A DNA stretch of 64,000 nucleotides from the NCBI GenBank assembly GCA_023055505.1, contig JALIRH010000049.1, positions 2,852,001-2,916,000 of the forward strand, in the 5' to 3' direction. Origin of the DNA: Callipepla californica brunnescens (taxonomy: Eukaryota > Chordata > Aves > Galliformes > Odontophoridae). The position numbers were made by a program, and so were the translations under genes. The notes under the pieces were generated by a model that saw only the letters and a list, made by a program, of their open reading frames with translations, was not told the DNA's origin and did no database searches. Shown here one piece after another: positions 22,152 through 35,833 of the stretch. Numbering within the stretch: the first letter of the stretch is position 1; the number at the start of each line of letters is the position of its first letter.

Positions 22152-23075
22152 TGCTGTCATCGTGGATAGCAGACCTGGATTCCTCCAAGCTTGCTACCTG
22201 AAGTGTCTTTTCATCTAGTTGGTCTTTAGTTGGTGGAAACTCTTGATCTTTTCATTCGGCTTTAATTTATTCAGCAATCCATTGGATTTTCCTGCTTTTC
22301 CTTTCCCTTTCTTGTGCCCTTCACTCTGTGTCGTTCCTCTTTCCTTTCCTGTACTTACCTTTTCTCTCTGCTTGTTTTTGTCTTTTGTTTTTTGAAACCA
22401 TAAACAGAAGCCTGCAGGTGCTAGCTTTCCTTCTAGGCTTGATGCATTTGTTATTCTCTTCCTTTGGTCAGTTGGGTTCACGCCTCGTGGGTGTTGTTAC
22501 CTCTTCACTGCTGGTGGCCTGAAGGCTTTTCACGTGTTTGCTGAGTAGATCCATGCCTGGTAGCTACACTTACCTCCTCAGCGGCATGACTGGGAGAACC
22601 TTCCCGTCCTCCAGAGAGATGCTTGCTCCTGGATAACAGCCCCGAACTCCTTCGGGGTAGGTAGCCTAGAAATCGCATCTCTCGTGGAGGCAGCAGCATG
22701 CCCAGTAGCTACCCTTTCCACCTCCCAGGCATGGATGGTCAGCGTTTGGCCTCGTCCCGTGCCTGCTCTAATCGTGGATAGCAGGCCTGGACTCCTCCAG
22801 GCTTGCTACCCGATGTGTCTTTTCATCTGGTTGATCTTTGGTTGGTGGAAACTCTTGATCTTTTCATTCGGCTTTAATTTCTTCAGCAATCCTTTGGTTT
22901 TTCCTGCTTTTCCTTTACGTTTTTGTCCCCTTGCCTCTGTGTCATTCCTCTTTCCTTTCCTGTACTTACCTTTTCTCTCTTGCTTGTTTTTCTCTTTTGT
23001 TTTTTAAACCATAAACAGAAGCCAGCAGGTGCCCGCTTTCCTCCTCAGCTTGATGCATTTGCTGTTCTCTTTCTT
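22152..23075 (+). repeat. 613-bp satellite, array 1 (about 1.5 units)
   Basis: Begins inside the unit (GTCATCGTGGATAGCAG) directly after intron sequence GGCTCCTACCTGT. It contains one complete GGCATGACTGGGAGAACC core near 22583. It ends where TGCTGTTCTCTTTCTTTTTT leads into the GSAP-like block B. Confidence 0.93.
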
Positions 23076-25000
23076 TTTTCTTTATATAGTTAAACTACAA
23101 TTTATCATTAATGTATTTCTCTATAGCATCTCTGTATGTTTGAGAAAGATCTACGCATAATCAGTTGTTCAGTCAACAGTGAAAGGACGTTACTGGGTAA
23201 ATATGTTTCATCTTTTTTTTTTTTGTCATGTCAAAGATGATTTAGTTTAGCAGCACGTTGCATTTGTGTCTGGAATTACTTTACTTTGTTCTGAACCACG
23301 TGTTGCTCACAGCAGTTGGTGCGTTTGAATGGATAAATCACCATAGAATATCGTGGATGTGCAATCCGTAGAGCTGCTGATTTTGCTATTTTATTGAAAC
23401 AGAAATCTAAAATACCATTTGCTTACTTTCCTTACTTGCATTCATACATGGCTCCTACCTGTAGTGGAGCTCCTGTTGGTCATTAAAATACGGGGGTTTT
23501 TGATAAAAGTTTTGTGATGTTTATTCTTCACGACTGTTCAATAAGATTAATAGTAGACATGCGTGGTTGCTGTGTGTTTTCTCTTGCTTAGGTGTCAACT
23601 TCCGTCAGTATCCAGAGGAAGAAAGCGTGACTCGGCTATTACAGTCAGGTACTGCAAGTGCATTGTTTTAAACAGAAGTATTTTTTTTCCTTACTTTAAA
23701 ACTGTGTTTTATGAGAAAAGAAAGTTACGTAAAACATGTTCTTTTTGCAGTATCCAATTATTTAACCTTGTTAATTGAAATTCATCCCATTAGTAATGTG
23801 AGAGTCCCAAAGGCTGCGGATAGCTGTGTTCGAGTGCAGGTAAATCAATCAAATAATCTAAATACTGACTTTTAAAGTTCACTATGCAAAAGTGATTGAG
23901 TGCAGAAATGTCTCGTTTCTTGGTGCCGTGACAGGGATAGTGTGCCAATGTTTTCATAAATCTGAAAAGATGAGAAACGTCATCAAATGTTTGAGATAGA
24001 ACATTTCTCTTCACGTGAAGCATACTTTTTCATACCTTTCTCTCCAGTTCACCAACACCTTCAATAATAGCGATAACTCGTAGTCTGTAATAATAGATCT
24101 TATTAATTGAATATCTTGCATGTGCTTGGCTTTATTTAAACATATATAACACTTTGACTAAATAAGTATTTTAGATGAGTATTGTAAACAATGTTGGTTG
24201 TTTACTTACTTCTGTAAAACTTCCTGTATAGATCCTTTATCCAGTGGAAGGCAGAAATACTTCTACAGAAAGTCATCTTTTGCTCATGTGGGTTAATATT
24301 CTGAGAGTACATTTTCAATTGTTGTTTTTTTGGGTTTTTTTTTTTGCTTTAAATTGATCCTTGGTTATTTCCTCATACATTTCATTGGGGGAAAAAAAAC
24401 ACAATGAAAAAGTAAACCATTCTTGGTATCCTGAATGCCATTCAAAACCTGTGTGCTTCAGTGAGATTTTCAGCAGTAGCAGAACGGCCAACTTTGCATT
24501 TCTTTTTTCTGTTAGTTCATGCATTCATCAGTCATCTTAATTTATAGCAAAGCTGAATTAGACTTTTGTAGTTGTTTGTATGAATTCAGAGCGGTCCAGC
24601 TCATGATGACAGATGGTTTGTGATTTAATAGCATGACACAGTAGGTAAGAAAGCGACAAAAGCACCTTGGATTCAGCTAACTTTACATGTTCAGACTAAT
24701 CTAGTGTGAATTTCACCCTGACAAGAGTAAGCGAATAGAAGGGGACACTTGCAAAAGGAAGTTCATCCCTCTTCTCTTTCCCTCATATCAAAGAATGAGA
24801 TGGCTGTTCCCATCTGTTTGGAGAGACCCATCTTTGCTGATAACCTGGATGCCAGGTATAGGTAGCTGGAGTTATGCAGGCTGAGATGCTATCATTATTA
24901 CTTCACAAAGTGCTTGGAACTTTGTCAGTCCAACTTATATCATCTGTGCGATGAATCTGGCATCCCAAAGAATAAGAGGACCCATAGGTCCTCACACGTA
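23076..25000 (+). repeat. GSAP-like duplicated block B
   Basis: A 1.9-kb segment nearly identical to 31902-33830 and 35834-37765. It starts at TTTCTTTATATAGTTAAACT in the intron before exon 4 and continues past exon 7 to about CACACGTAAACC, where diverged satellite resumes. Confidence 0.93.
23127..24287 (+). CDS. GSAP: GSAP-like exons 4-7, copy B
   Basis: Four exons with GT/AG borders. Exon 4 23127-23196 reads HLCMFEKDLRIISCSVNSER. Exon 5 23592-23648 reads VNFRQYPEEESVTRLLQS. Exon 6 23751-23839 reads SNYLTLLIEIHPISNVRVPK then AADSCVRVQ. Exon 7 24232-24287 reads ILYPVEGRNTSTESHLLL. Mammalian GSAP has CLTLLVEIHPVNNVKVLKAVDS and FLYPHIESHPLPENHLLL here. Lengths are 70, 57, 89 and 56 nt; phases agree. 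Exons 4-6 sum to 216 nt, a multiple of three; adding exon 7 gives 272, which is not. All frames are open. Serial use of two blocks would need exon 7 skipped. Confidence 0.88.
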
Positions 25001-28000
25001 AACCTTTCTTGTGCCCGTACTTCTGTGCCTATCCACTTTCCTTTCTTGTTCTTAAGTTTTCTCCCTTACTTGTTTATATCTTTTCTTTTTTGACTCCCTA
25101 ACCAGAAGCCAGCAGGTGCCCGCTTTCCTAATCAACTTGCTGCATTTGACTTTCTGTCTGAATGGCTCAGTTGCTTTCACGCCTCGTGGGTGTTCTTAGC
25201 TCTTCCCTGCTGGTGGCTTGAAGGCTTTTCACGAGTTTGCTGAGTAGATCCATGCCTGGTAGCTACCCTTGCCTCCTCCGCGGCATGACTGGGAGAACCT
25301 TCCCTTCCTCCAGAGAGATGCTTGCTTCTGGATAACAGCCCCAAACTCCTTCGGGGTAGGTAGCCTAGAAATCGCATCTCTCGTGGAGGCAGCAGCATGC
25401 CCAGTAGCTACCCTTTCCACCTCCCAGGCGTGGATGGTCAGCGTTTGGCCACGTCCGGTGCCTGCTCTAATCGTGGATAGCAGGCCTGGACTCCTCCAGG
25501 CTTGCTACCTGAAGTGTCTTTTCATCTAGTTGGTCTTTAGTTGGTGGAAACTCTTGATCTTTTCATTCGGCTTTAATTTATTCAGCAATCCATTGGATTT
25601 TCCTGCTTTTCCTTTCCCTTTCTTGTGCCCTTCACTCTGTGTCGTTCCTCTTTCCTTTCCTGTACTTACCTTTTCTCTCTGCTTGTTTTTGTCTTTTGTT
25701 TTTTGAAACCATAAACAGAAGCCTGCAGTTGCTAGCTTTTCCTTCTAGGCTTGATGCATTTGTTATTCTCTTCCTATGGTCAGTTGGGTTCACGCCTCGT
25801 GGGTGTTCTTACCTCTTCCCTGCTGGTGGGCTGAAGGCTTTTAGCTTGTTTGCTGAGTAGATCCATGCCTGGTAGCTACCCTTGCCTCCTCAGCGGCATG
25901 ATTGGGAGAACCTTCCCGTCCTCCAGAGAGATGCTTGCTTCTGGATAACAGCCCCGGACTCCTTCGGGGTAGGTAGCCTCGAAATCGCATCTCTCATGGA
26001 GGCAGCAGCATGCCCAGTAGCTACCCTTTCCACCTCCCAGGCATGGATGGTCAGCGTTTGGCCTCGTCCCGTGCCTGCTCTAATCGTGGATAGCAGGCCT
26101 GGACTCCTCCAGGCTTGCTAACCGACGTGTCTTTTCCACTACTTGTTCTTTGGTTGGTGGAAACTCTTGATCTTTTCAATCCGCTTTAATTTCTTCAGCA
26201 ATCCTTTGCTTTCTCCTGCTTCTCCTTTATGTTTTTGTGCCCTTGCCTCTGTGCCATTCCTCTTTCCTTTCCTCTACTTTCCTTTTCTCTCTTGTTTGTT
26301 TTTATCTTTTGTTTTTTGAAACCATAAACAGAAGCCAGCAGGTGCCCACTTTCCTACTAGGCTTGATGCATTTGTTATTCTCTTCCTATGGTCAGTTGGG
26401 TTCACGCCTCGTGGGTGTTCTTACCTCTTCCCTGCTGGTGGCCTGAAGGCCTTTCATGTGTTTGCTGAGTAGATCCATGCCTGGTAGCTACCCTCTCCTC
26501 CTCCACGGCATGATTGGGAGAACTTCCCCTTCCTCCAGAGAGATGCTTGCTTCTGGATAACAGCCCCAAACTCCTTCGGGGTAGGTAGCCTAGAAATCGC
26601 ATCTCTCGTGGAGGCAGCAGCATGCCCAGTAGCTACCCTTTCCACCTCCCAGGCATGGATGGTCAGCGTTTGGCTTCGTCTGATGCCTGCTCTAATCGTG
26701 GATAGCAGGCCTGGACTCCTCCAGGCTTGCTACCCGACGTGTCTTTTCATCTGGTTGGTCCTTGGTTGGTGGAAACTCTTGATCTTCTCAATCTGCTTTA
26801 ATTTCTTCAGCGATCCTTTGGTTTCTACTGCTTTTCCTTTACATTTTTGTGTCCTTGCCTCTGTGTCGTTCCTCTTTCCTTTCCTGTACTTACCTTTTCT
26901 CTCTTGCTTGTTTTTCTCTTTTGTTTTTTGAAACCATAAACTGAAGCCTGCAGGTGCCCGCTTTCCTTCTAGGCTTGATGCATTTGTCATTCTCTGTCTA
27001 TGGCTCAGTTGGGTTCACGCCTCATGGGTGTTGTTACCTCTTCACTGCTGGTGGGCTGAAGGCTTTTAGCTTGTTTGCTGAGTAGATCCATGCCTGGTAG
27101 CTACCCTTGCCTCCTCAGCGGCATGACTGGGAGAACCTTCCCGTCCTCCAGAGAGATGCTTGCTTCTGGATAACAGCCCCGGACTCCTTCGGGGTAGGTA
27201 GCCTAGAAATCGCATCTCTCGAGGAGGCAGCAGCATGCCCAGTAGCTACCCTTTCCACCTCCCAGGCATGGATGGTCAGCATTTGGCCTCGTCCCGTGCC
27301 TGCTGTCATCGTGGATAGCAGGCCTGGACTCCTCCAGGCTTGCTCCCTGACTTGTCTTTTCATCTGGTTGATCTTTGGTTGGTGGAAACTCTAGATCTTC
27401 TCAATCTGCTTTAATTTCTTCAGCGATCCTTTGGTTTCTCCTGCTTTTCCTTTACGTTTTTGTGTCCTTGCCTCTGTCTCATTCCTCTTTCCTTTCCTGT
27501 ACTTACCTTTTCTCTCTTGCTTGTTTTTCTCTTTTGTTTTTTGAAACCTTAAACAGAAGCCAGCAGGTGCCCACTTTCCTGCTAGGCTTGATGCATTTGT
27601 CATTCTCTGTCTATGGCTCAGTTGGGTTCACGCCTCGTGGGTGTTGTTACCTCTTCACTGCTGGTGGCCTGAAGGCTTTTAGCTTGTTTGCTGAGTAGAT
27701 CCATGCCTGGTAGCTACCCTTGCCTCCTCAGCGGCATGACTGGGAGAACCTTCCCGTCCTCCAGAGAGATGCTAGCTTCTGGATAACAGCCCCGGACTCC
27801 TTCGGGGTAGGTAGCCTAGAAATCGCATCTCTCGAGGAGGCAGCAGCATGCCCAGTAGCTACCCTTTCCACCTCCCAGGCATGGATGGTCAGCATTTGGC
27901 CTCGTCCCGTGCCTGCTGTCATCGTGGATAGCAGGCCTGGACTCCTCCAGGCTTGCTCCCTGACTTGTCTTTTCATCTGGTTGATCTTTGGTTGGTGGAA

Positions 28001-31000
28001 ACTCTAGATCTTCTCAATCTGCTTTAATTTCTTCAGCGATCCTTTGGTTTCTCCTGCTTTTCCTTTACGTTTTTGTGTCCTTGCCTCTGTCTCATTCCTC
28101 TTTCCTTTCCTGTACTTACCTTTTCTCTCTTGCTTGTTTTTCTCTTTTGTTTTTTGAAACCTTAAACAGAAGCCAGCAGGTGCCCACTTTCCTGCTAGGC
28201 TTGATGCATTTGTCATTCTCTGTCTATGGCTCAGTTGGGTTCACGCCTCGTGGGTGTTGTTACCTCTTCACTGCTGGTGGCCTGAAGGCTTTTCACGAGT
28301 TTGCTGAGTAGATCCATGCCTGGTAGCTACCCTTGCCTCCTCCGCGGCATGACTGGGAGAACCTTCCCGTCCTCCAGAGAGATGCTTGCTTCTGGATAAC
28401 AGCCCCGGACTCCTTCGGGGTAGGTAGCCTAGAAATCACATCTCTCGTGGAGGCAGCAGCATGCCCAGTAGCTACCCTTTCCACCTCCCAGGCATGGATG
28501 GTCAGCGTTTGGCCTCGTCCCGTGCCTGCTGTCATCGTGGATAGCAGGCCTGGACTCCTCCAGGCTTGCTACCCGACGTGTCTTTTCATCTGGTTGGTCC
28601 TTGGTTGGTGGAAACTCTTGATCTTCTCAATCTGCTTTAATTTCTTCAACGATCCTTTGGTTTCTCCTGCTTCTCCTTTATGTTTTTGTGCCCTTGCCTC
28701 TGTGCTGCTCCTCTTTCCTTTCCTCTACTTTCCTTTTCTCTCTTGTTTGTTTTTATCTATTGTTTTTTAAACCATAAACAGAAGCCAGCAGTTGCCCACT
28801 TTCATCCTCAGCTTGATGCGTATGTAATTCCCTGTCTCTGGCTCAGTTGGGTTCATGCCTCGTGGGTGTTCTTAGCTCTTCCCTGCTGGTGACCTGAAGG
28901 CTTTTCATGAGTTTGCTGAGTAGAACCATGCCTGGTAGCTACCCTCTCCTCCTCCGCGGCATGATTGGGAGAACCTTCCCTTCCTCCAGAGAGATGCTTG
29001 CTTCTGGATAACAGCCCCAAACTCCTTCGGGGTAGGTAGCCTCGAAATCGCTTCTCTTGTGGAGGCAGCAGCATGCCCAGTAGCTACCCTTTCCACCTCC
29101 CAGGCATGGATGGTCAGCGTTTGGCCTCGTCCCGTGCCTGCTGTCATCGTGGATAGCAGGCCTGGACTCCTCCAGGCTTGCTACCCGACTTGTCTTTTCA
29201 TCTGGTTGGTCCTTGCTTGGTGGAAACTCTAGATCTTCTCAATCTGCTTTAATTTTTTCAGCGATCCTTTGGTTTCTCCTGCTTTTCCTTTACGTTTTTG
29301 TGTCCTTGCCTCTGTGCCGTTCCTCTTTCCTTTCCTGTACTTACCTTTTCTCTCTTGCTTGTTTTTCTCTTTTGTTTTTTGAAACCATAAACAGAAGCCA
29401 GCAGGTGCCCGCTTTTCTTCTAGGCTTGATGCATTTGTCATTCTCTGTCTATGGCTCAGTTGGGTTCACGCCTCGTGGGTGTTGTTACCTCTTCACTGCT
29501 GGTGGCCTGAAGGCTTTTCACGTGTTTGCTGAGTAGATACATGCCTGGTAGCTACCCTTGCCTCCTCCGCGGCATGACTGGGAGAACCTTCCCTTCCTCC
29601 AGAGAGATGCTTGCTTCTGGATAAAAGACCCGGACTCCTTCGGGGTAGGTAGCCTAGAAATCGCATCTCTCGTGGAGGCAGCAGCATGCCCAGTAGCTAC
29701 CCTTTCCACCTCCCAGGCATGGATGGTCAGCATTTGGCCTCGTCCCGTGCCTGCTGTCATCGTGGATAGCAGGCCTGGACTCCTCCAGGCTTGCTCCCCG
29801 ACTTGTCTTTTCATCTGGTTGATCTTTGGTTGGTGGAAACTCTAGATCTTCTCAATCTGCTTTAATTTCTTCAGCGATCCTTTGGTTTCTCCTGCTTTTC
29901 CTTTACGTTTTTGTGTCCTTGCCTCTGTGTCATTCCTCTTTCCTTTCCTGTACTTACCTTTTCTCCCTTGCTTGTTTTTCTCTTTTGTTTTTTGAAACCT
30001 TAAACAGAAGCCAGCAGGTGCCCACTTTCCTGCTAGGCTTGATGCATTTGTCATTCTCTTCCTATGGTCAGTTGGGTTCACGCCTCGTGGGTGTTGTTAC
30101 CTCTTCACTGCTGGTGGCCTGAAGGCTTTTCACGAGTTTGCTGAGTAGATCCATGCCTGGTAGCTACCCTTGCCTCCTCCGCGGCATGACTGGGAGAACC
30201 TTCCCGTCCTCCAGAGAGATGCTTGCTTCTGGATAACAGCCCCGGACTCCTTCGGGGTAGGTAGCCTAGAAATCGCATCTCTCGTGGAGGCAGCAGCATG
30301 CCCAGTAGCTACCCTTTCCACTTCCCAGGCATGGATGGTCAGCGTTTGGCCTCGTCCCGTGCCTGCTGTCATCGTGGATAGCAGGCCTGGACTCCTCCAG
30401 GCTTGCTACCCGACGTGTCTTTTCATCTGGTTGATCTTTGGTTGGTGGAAACACTTGATCTTTTCATTCGGCTTTAATTTCTTCAGCAATCCTTTGGTTT
30501 TTATTGCTTTTCCTTTACGTTTTTGTCCCCTTGCCTCTGTGCCGGTCCTCTTTCCTTTCCTGTACTTACCTTTTCTCTCCCTTACTTCTTTTTGTCTTTT
30601 GTTTTTTGAAACCATAAACAGAAGCCAGCAGGTGCCCGCTTTCCTTCTAGGCTTGATGCATTTGTCATTCTGTCTGAATTGCTGAGTTTGGTTCACGCCT
30701 CGTGGGTGTTGTTACCTCTTCCCTGCTGGTGGCTGAAGGCTTTTAGCTTGTTTGCTGAGTAGATCCATGCCTGGTAGCTACCCTTGCCTCCTCCGCGGCA
30801 TGATTGGGAGAACCTTCCCTTCCTCCAGAGAGATGCTTGCTTCTGGATAACAGCCCCGGACTCCTTCGGGGTAGGTAGCCTAGAAATCGCATCTCTCGTG
30901 GAGGCAGCAGCATGCCGAGTAGCTACCCTTTCCACCTCCCAGGCGTGGATGGTCAGCGTTTGGCCTCGTCCCGTGCCTGCTGTCATCGTGGATAGCAGGC

Positions 31001-31901
31001 CTGGACTCCTCCAGGCTTGCTACCCGACGTGTCTTTTCATCTGGTTGGTCCTTGGTTGGTGGAAACTCTTGATCTTCTCAATCTGCTTTAATTTCTTCAG
31101 CGATCCTTTGGTTTCTCCTGCTTTTCCCTTAAGTTTTTGTGTCCTTGCCTCTGTGTCATTCCTCTTTCCTTTCCTGTACTTACCTTTTCTCTCTTGCTTG
31201 TTTTTGTCTTTTGTTTTTTGAAACCATAAACAGAAGCCAGCAGGTGCCCGCTTTCCTTCTAGGCTTGATGCATTTGTCATTCTCTGTCTATGGCCCAGTT
31301 GGTTTCACGCGTCGTGGGTGTTCTTACCTCTTCACTGCTGGTGGCCTGAAGGCTTTTCACGTGTTTGCTGAGTAGATCCATGCCTGGTAGCTACCCTTGC
31401 CTCCTCCGCGGCATGACTGGGAGAACCTTCCCTTCCTCCAGAGAGATGCTTGCTTCTGGATAACAGCCCCGGACTCCTTCGGGGTAGGTAGCCTAGAAAT
31501 CGCATCTCTCGTGGAGGCAGCAGCATGCCCAGTAGCTACCCTTTCCACCTCCCAGTCATGGATGGTCAGCGTTTGGCCTCGTCCCGTGCCTGCTGTCATC
31601 GTGGATAGCTGGCCTGGACTCCTCCAGGCTTGCTACCCGAAGTGTCTTTTCATCTGGTTGATCTTTGGTTGTTGGAAACTCTTGATCTTTTCATTCGGCT
31701 TTAATTTCTTCAGCAATCCTTTGGTTTTTCCTGCTTTTCCTTTTAGTTTTTTTCCCCTTGCCTCTGTGTCGTTCCTCTTTCCTTTCCTGTACTTACCTTT
31801 TCTCTCTTGCTTGTTTTTGTCTTTTGTTTTTTAAACCATTAACAGAAGCCAGCAGGTGCCCGCTTTCCTCCTCAGCTTGATGCATTTGCTGTTCTCTTTC
31901 T
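25001..31901 (+). repeat. 613-bp satellite, array 2 (about 11 units)
   Basis: Cores (GGCATGA..GGGAGAACC) lie near 25281, 25894, 26507, 27119, 27732, 28345, 28957, 29570, 30182, 30796 and 31409, that is every 612-614 bp. Each unit carries GCCTGGACTCCTCCAGGC and CCCCGGACTCCTTCGGGG hairpins, a pyrimidine-rich half, and CATAAACAGAAGCCAGCAGG. The first unit (25005-25200) is the most diverged; inner units differ by only a few bases. Open frames of 80-196 codons on both strands follow from homogenisation and are not called as genes. Confidence 0.97.
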
Positions 31902-33830
31902 TTTTTCTTTATATAGTTAAACTACAATTTATCATTAATGTCTTTCTCTATAGCATCTCTGTATGTTTGAGAAAGATCTGCGCATAATCAGTTGTTCAGT
32001 CAACAGTGAAAGGACGTTACTGGGTAAATATGTTTCATCTTTTTTTTTTTTTTTTTTGTCATGTCAAAGATGATTTAGTTTAGCAGCATGTTGCATTTGT
32101 GTCTGGAATTACTTTACTTTGTTCTGAACCATGTGTTGCTCACAGCAGTTGGTGCGTTTGAATGGATAAATCACCATAGAATATCGTGGATGTGCAATCC
32201 GTAGAGCTGCTGATTTTGCTATTTTATTGAAACAGAAATCTAAAATACCATTTGCTTACTTTCCTTACTTGCATTCATACATGGCTCCTACCTGTAGTGG
32301 AGCTCCTGTTGGTCATTAAAATACGGGGGTTTTTGGTAAAAGTTTTGTGATGTTTATTCTTCACGACTGTTCAATAAGATTAATAGTAGACATGCGTGGT
32401 TGCTGTGTGTTTTCTCTTGCTTAGGTGTCAGCTTCCGTCAGTATCCAGAGGAAGAAAGCGTGACTCGGCTATTACAGTCAGGTACTGCAATTGCATTGTT
32501 TTAAACAGAAGTATTTTTTTTCCTTACTTTAAAACTGTGTTTTATAAGAAAAGAAAGTTACGTAAAACATGTTCTTTTTGCAGTATCCAATTATTTAACC
32601 TTGTTAATTGAAATTCATCCCAATAGTAATGTGAGAGTCCCAAAGGCTGCGGATAGCTGTGTTCGAGTGCAGGTAAATCATTCAAATAATCTAAATACTG
32701 ACTTTTAAAGTTCACTATGCAAAAGTGATTGAGTGCAGAAATGTCTCGTTTCTTGGTGCCGTGACAGAGATAGTGTGCCAATGTTTTCATAAATCTGAAA
32801 AGATGAGAAACGTCATCAAATGTTTGAGATAGAACATTTCTCTTCACGTGAAGCGTACTTTTTCATACCTTTCTCTCCAGTTCACCAACACCTTCAATAA
32901 TAGCGATAACTCGTAGTCTGTAATAATAGATCTTACTAATTGAATATCTTGCATGTGCTTGGCTTTATTTAAACATATATAACACTTTGACTAAATAAGT
33001 ATTTTAGATGAGTATTGTAAACAATGTTGGTTGTTTACTTACTTCTGTAAAACTTCCTGTATAGATCCTTTATCCAGTGGAAGGCAGAAATACTTCTACA
33101 GAAAGTCATCTTTTGCTCATGTGGGTTAATATTCTGAGAGTACATTTTCAATTGTTGGTTTTTTGGGGTTTTTTTTTGCTTTAAATTGATCCTTGGTTTT
33201 TTCCTCATACATTTCATTGGGGGAAAAAAAAGACAATGAAAAAGTAAACCATTCTTGGTATCCTGAATGCCATTCAAAACCTGTGTGCTTCAGTGAGATT
33301 TTCAGCAGTAGCAGAACGGCCAACTTTGCATTTCTTTTTTCTGTTAGTTCATGCATTCATCAGTCATCTTAATTTATAGCAAAGCTGAATTAGACTTTTG
33401 TAGTTGTTTGTATGAATTCAGAGCGGTCCAGCTCATGATGACAGATGGTTTGTGATTTAATAGCATGACTCAGGGGGTAGGAAAGCGACAAAAGCACCTT
33501 GGATTCAGCTAACTTTACATGTTCAGACTAATCTAGTGTGAATTTCACCCTGACAAGAGTAAGCGAATAGAAGGGGACACTTGCAAAAGGAAGTTCATCC
33601 CTCTTCTCTTTCCCTCATATCAAAGAATGAGATGGCTGTTCCCATCTGTTTGGAGAGACCCATCTTTGCTGATAACCTGGATGCCAGGTATAGGTAGCTG
33701 GAGTTATGCAGGCTGAGATGCTATCATTATTACTTCACAAAGTGCTTGGAACTTTATCAGTCCATTTTATATCATCTGTGCGATGAATCTGGCATCCCAA
33801 AGAATAAGAGGACCCATAGGTCCTCACACG
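31902..33830 (+). repeat. GSAP-like duplicated block C
   Basis: Second copy of the 1.9-kb block, 8827 bp downstream of block B (exon 4 to exon 4). It differs from B by scattered substitutions and homopolymer lengths only. Confidence 0.95.
31954..33120 (+). CDS. GSAP: GSAP-like exons 4-7, copy C
   Basis: Exons at 31954-32023, 32425-32481, 32584-32672 and 33065-33120, with the same borders and phases as copy B. Changes from B include Asn to Ser in exon 5 (VSFRQYPEEE) and Ile to Asn in exon 6 (EIHPNSNVRV). No stop or splice mutation was seen. Whether this or another copy is spliced into mRNA cannot be told from sequence. Confidence 0.88.
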
Positions 33831-35833
33831 TAAACCTTTCTTGTGCCCGTACTTCTGTGCCTATCCACTTTCCTTTCTTGTTCTTAAGTTTTCTCCCTTA
33901 CTTGTTTATATCTTTTCTTTTTTGACTCCCTAACCAGAAGCCAGCAGGTGCCCGCTTTCCTAATCAACTTGCTGCATTTGACTTTCTGTCTGAATGGCTC
34001 AGTTGGGTTCACGCCTCGTGGGTGTTCTTAGCTCTTCCCTGCTGGTGGCTTGAAGGCTTTTCACGAGTTTGCTGAGTAGATCCATGCCTGGTAGCTACCC
34101 TTGCCTCCTCCGCGGCATGACTGGGAGAACCTTCCCTTCCTCCAGAGAGATGCTTGCTTCTGGATAACAGCCCCAAACTCCTTCGGGGTAGGTAGCCTAG
34201 AAATCGCATCTCTCGTGGAGGCAGCAGCATGCCCAGTAGCTACCCTTTCCACCTCCCAGGCATGGATGGTCAGCGTTTGGCCTCGTCCCGTGCCTGCTGT
34301 CATCGTGGATAGCAGGCCTGGACTCCTCCAGGCTTGCTACCCGACGTGTCTTTTCATCTGGTTGGTCTTTGGTTGGTGGAAACTCTTGATCGTTTCAATC
34401 CGCTTTAATTTCTTCAGCAATCCTTTGCTTTCTCCTGCCTTTCCTTTACGTTTTTGTGCCCTTGCCTCTGTGCCGTTCCTCTTTCCTTTCCTGTACTTTC
34501 CTTTTCTCTCTTGCTTGTTTTTATCTATTGTTTTTGAAACCAGAAACAGAAGCAGGCAGGTGCCCACTTTCCTGCTAGGCTTGATGCATTTTTTATTCTT
34601 TGTCTATGGCTCAGTTGGGTTCACGCCTCGTGGGTGTTGTTACCTCTTCACTGCTGGTGGCCTGAAGGCTTTTCATGAGTTTGCTGAGTAGATCCATGCC
34701 TGGTAGCTACCCTTGCCTGCTCCGCGGCATGACTGGGAGAACCTTCCCTTCCTCCAGAGAGATGCTTGCTTCTGGATAACAGCCCCGGACTCCTTCGGGG
34801 TAGGTAGCCTAGAAATCGCATCTCTCGTGGAGGCAGCAGCATGCCCAGTAGCTACCCTTTCCACCTCCCAGGCATGGATGGTCAGCGTTTGGCCTCGTCC
34901 CGTGCCTGCTCTAATCGTGGATAGCAGGCCTGGACTCCTCCAGGCTTGCTACTCGACATGTCTTTTCATCTGGTTGGTCCTTGGTTGGTGGAAACTCTTG
35001 ATCTTCTCAATCTGCTTTAATTTCTTCAGCGATCCTTTGGTTTCTCCTGCTTTTCCTTTACGTTTTTGTGTCCTTGCCTCTGTGCCGGTCCTCTTTCCTT
35101 TCCTGTACTTACCTTTTCTCTCCCTTACTTGTTTTTGTCTTTTGTTTTTTGAAACCATAAACAGAAGCCAGCAGGTGCCCGCTTTCCTCCTCAGCTTGAT
35201 GCATTTGACTTTCTGTCTGAATTGCTGAGTTTGGTTCACGCCTCGTGGGTGTTGTTACCTCTTCCCTGCTGGTGGGCTGAAGGCTTTTAGCTTGTTTGCT
35301 GAGTAGATCCATGCCTGGTAGCTACCCTTGCCTCCTCCGCGGCATGACTGGGAGAACCTTCCCTTCCTCCAGAGAGATGCTTGCTTCTGGATAACAGCCC
35401 CAAACTCCTTCGGAGTAGGTAGCCTAGAAATCGCATCTCTCGAGGAGGCAGCAGCATGCCCAGTAGCTACCCTTTCCACCTCCCAGGCATGGATGGTCAG
35501 CGTTTGGCCTCGTCCCGTGCCTGCTCTAATTGTGGATAGCAGGCCTGGACTCCTCCAGGCTTGCTACCCGACGTGTCTTTTCATCTGATTGATCTTTGGT
35601 TGGTGGAAACTCTTGATCTTTTCATTCGGCTTTAATTTCTTCAGCAATCCTTTGGTTTCTCCTGCTTTTCCTTTACGTTTTTGTCCCCTTGTCTCTTTGT
35701 CGTTCCTCTTTCCTTTCCTGTACTTACCTTTTCTCTCTTGCTTGTTTTTCTCTTTTGTTTTTTAAACCATAAACAGAAGCCTGCAGTTGCCCGCTTTCCT
35801 CCTCAGCTTGATGCATTTGCTGTTCTCTTTCTT
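33831..35833 (+). repeat. 613-bp satellite, array 3 (about 3 units)
   Basis: Cores near 34113, 34725 and 35340. It begins with the same diverged first unit as array 2 and array 4, so block and array were amplified together. Confidence 0.96.
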
